Of a stretch of 64,000 bases of DNA, positions 63,301-64,000 are shown piece after piece. Origin of the DNA: Lithospermum erythrorhizon. Taxonomy: Eukaryota > Streptophyta > Magnoliopsida > Boraginales > Boraginaceae. A program made the translations under genes and the position numbers. A model generated the notes under the pieces. It worked only from the letters and a program-made list of their open reading frames with translations, was not told the DNA's origin and ran no database searches. The stretch is taken from positions 124,001 to 188,000 of the forward strand of contig JADFUC010001741.1 in assembly GCA_019722365.1 (NCBI GenBank), written 5' to 3'. How positions within the stretch are numbered: position 1 is the stretch's first letter; each line of letters begins with the position of its first letter.

Positions 63301-64000
63301 AACCATAAATAGACACTTGTGTAACACTATCTCTACACTCTCTTAGAATCATCAACAGTCTGATAAAATCATGACACGTGTTTTATTTTTTATTTTCTAA
63401 ATTAATGTTTAACACAGACAGACGTCACAATAATGTGTCACAACATTATTAACGGAGTGTAACATAATGGTAAATATTATTAGCATAGGAAGGGAATGAA
63501 GGTGAATCGTTAGGGTATGCGTTTGTATAATAGCAATCAATTGAATACATTATCCACCCTTTTGAAGGTGAATAATGTGTGGATGATTTTAAGTTGAATC
63601 TAGTCCATTCTAGGTGAATCTCGCTAAATTAATTTCCTGTAAAACAATTTTTAGAACCCAAACAAGGTAAACGAGGATATTATCCCTGCACCATAAGTGT
63701 AACAAAGCATCCGGACTTAATTAACCGACACAAGTAAACACCTTCAATATAGTTAATATTATTAGCTAGTAAAACAATTGAATTAAATAAATAAATAGCG
63801 GAACATACGGGTTTCGAAGACGGGTGAGATACAACCGAAACGACGCCGTTTCCCTTATCAGAAACTTGGCTAAAAACGGTGCGGCTATCCTCCTTGCGTG
63901 TCCACCATTCTGAGGAGTACCTCCAGTCTCCCTCGTCGTCGATTAAGCGGCTAGTGGAACTAAATCCACGGCGGAGATTTGATTTCAATATTAATTTTGT
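60379..64000 (-). CDS. Spermidine-synthase-like SAM-dependent methyltransferase (5' end outside window)
   Basis: Four exons in phase: at least 64000-63809, then 62605-62377, 61720-61568 and 61076-60379, about 419 or more residues. The SAM-binding motif I is MKVLCIGHGGGSIPLFLASK, followed by the acidic-loop VHTVDIDPAVVSASIQAMGF and DIVFIDAYDGYDIYP, as in spermidine-synthase-fold methyltransferases. The substrate is unknown. The region before (YWGRMEEWLKQRY, then HFGDDTRESTAKVMFAY) is characteristic of this plant subgroup. The frame is open to the window edge with a basic, Ser-rich sequence (LKSNLRRGFSSTSR), so the ATG and any organellar targeting peptide lie beyond 64000. All junctions are GT/AG. 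The protein ends YVKRGFCVVE. Confidence 0.88.
62911..63294. mobile_element. Stowaway-type MITE in methyltransferase intron 1
   Basis: It begins TACTCCCTCAAGCGCAAAAA and ends 'cttttctggacataggaggta', inverted and bordered by TA. The interior has no coding capacity. Confidence 0.8.

Overview
The window is nuclear DNA from a dicot plant. The evidence is plant-only protein families (ankyrin/PGG membrane proteins, PDLP receptor-like proteins, CCT-motif factors, DUF3527), GT-AG introns, AT-rich intergenic DNA, Stowaway-type MITEs, tRNA-derived SINEs and Ty1/copia debris. Asterid or Caryophyllales affinity is possible, but I cannot fix the lineage by eye. I built exon models by hand from reading frame, splice consensus and phase. 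All coordinates below are 1-based within the window.

Layout. 1-2.9 kb: remnants of LTR retroelements. 3.2-9.4 kb (minus): a five-exon ankyrin-repeat/PGG-domain membrane protein gene; a possible extra first exon lies at 19.1-19.3 kb, which would create a 9.7 kb first intron packed with repeats. 10.2-16.3 kb: a SINE, an LTR fragment inverted relative to the one at the window start, and a decayed copia element with two LTRs. 16.3-25.4 kb: gene-poor DNA with a hAT-like MITE, a roughly 100-bp tandem triplication and SINE-like segments. 25.45-26.3 kb: an inverted, decayed genomic copy of the PGG exon and 3' flank. 27.3-29.4 kb (minus): a two-exon DUF3527 gene. 29.5-36.7 kb: AT-rich intergenic DNA with one GC-rich island. 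36.8-43.9 kb: a large LTR retroelement inserted into an older TIR element. 44.6-47.6 kb (minus): a four-exon CCT-motif gene. 52.3-56.2 kb (minus): a seven-exon TLDc-domain gene carrying a 31-nt coding deletion. 57.1-59.1 kb (plus): a PDLP-type DUF26 gene, divergent from the TLDc gene, with a frameshift in its membrane segment. 60.4 kb to the end (minus): a spermidine-synthase-like methyltransferase whose 5' end lies outside the window.

The genes do not form a pathway; this is ordinary plant gene order. I found no novel multi-gene system. The most valuable observations are the two frame-breaking lesions in the adjacent divergent TLDc and PDLP genes, the possible giant intron and the duplicated in-frame splice donor of the ankyrin gene, the inverted PGG duplication, and an over-represented 9-mer (TACGGAGTA) scattered through non-coding DNA.
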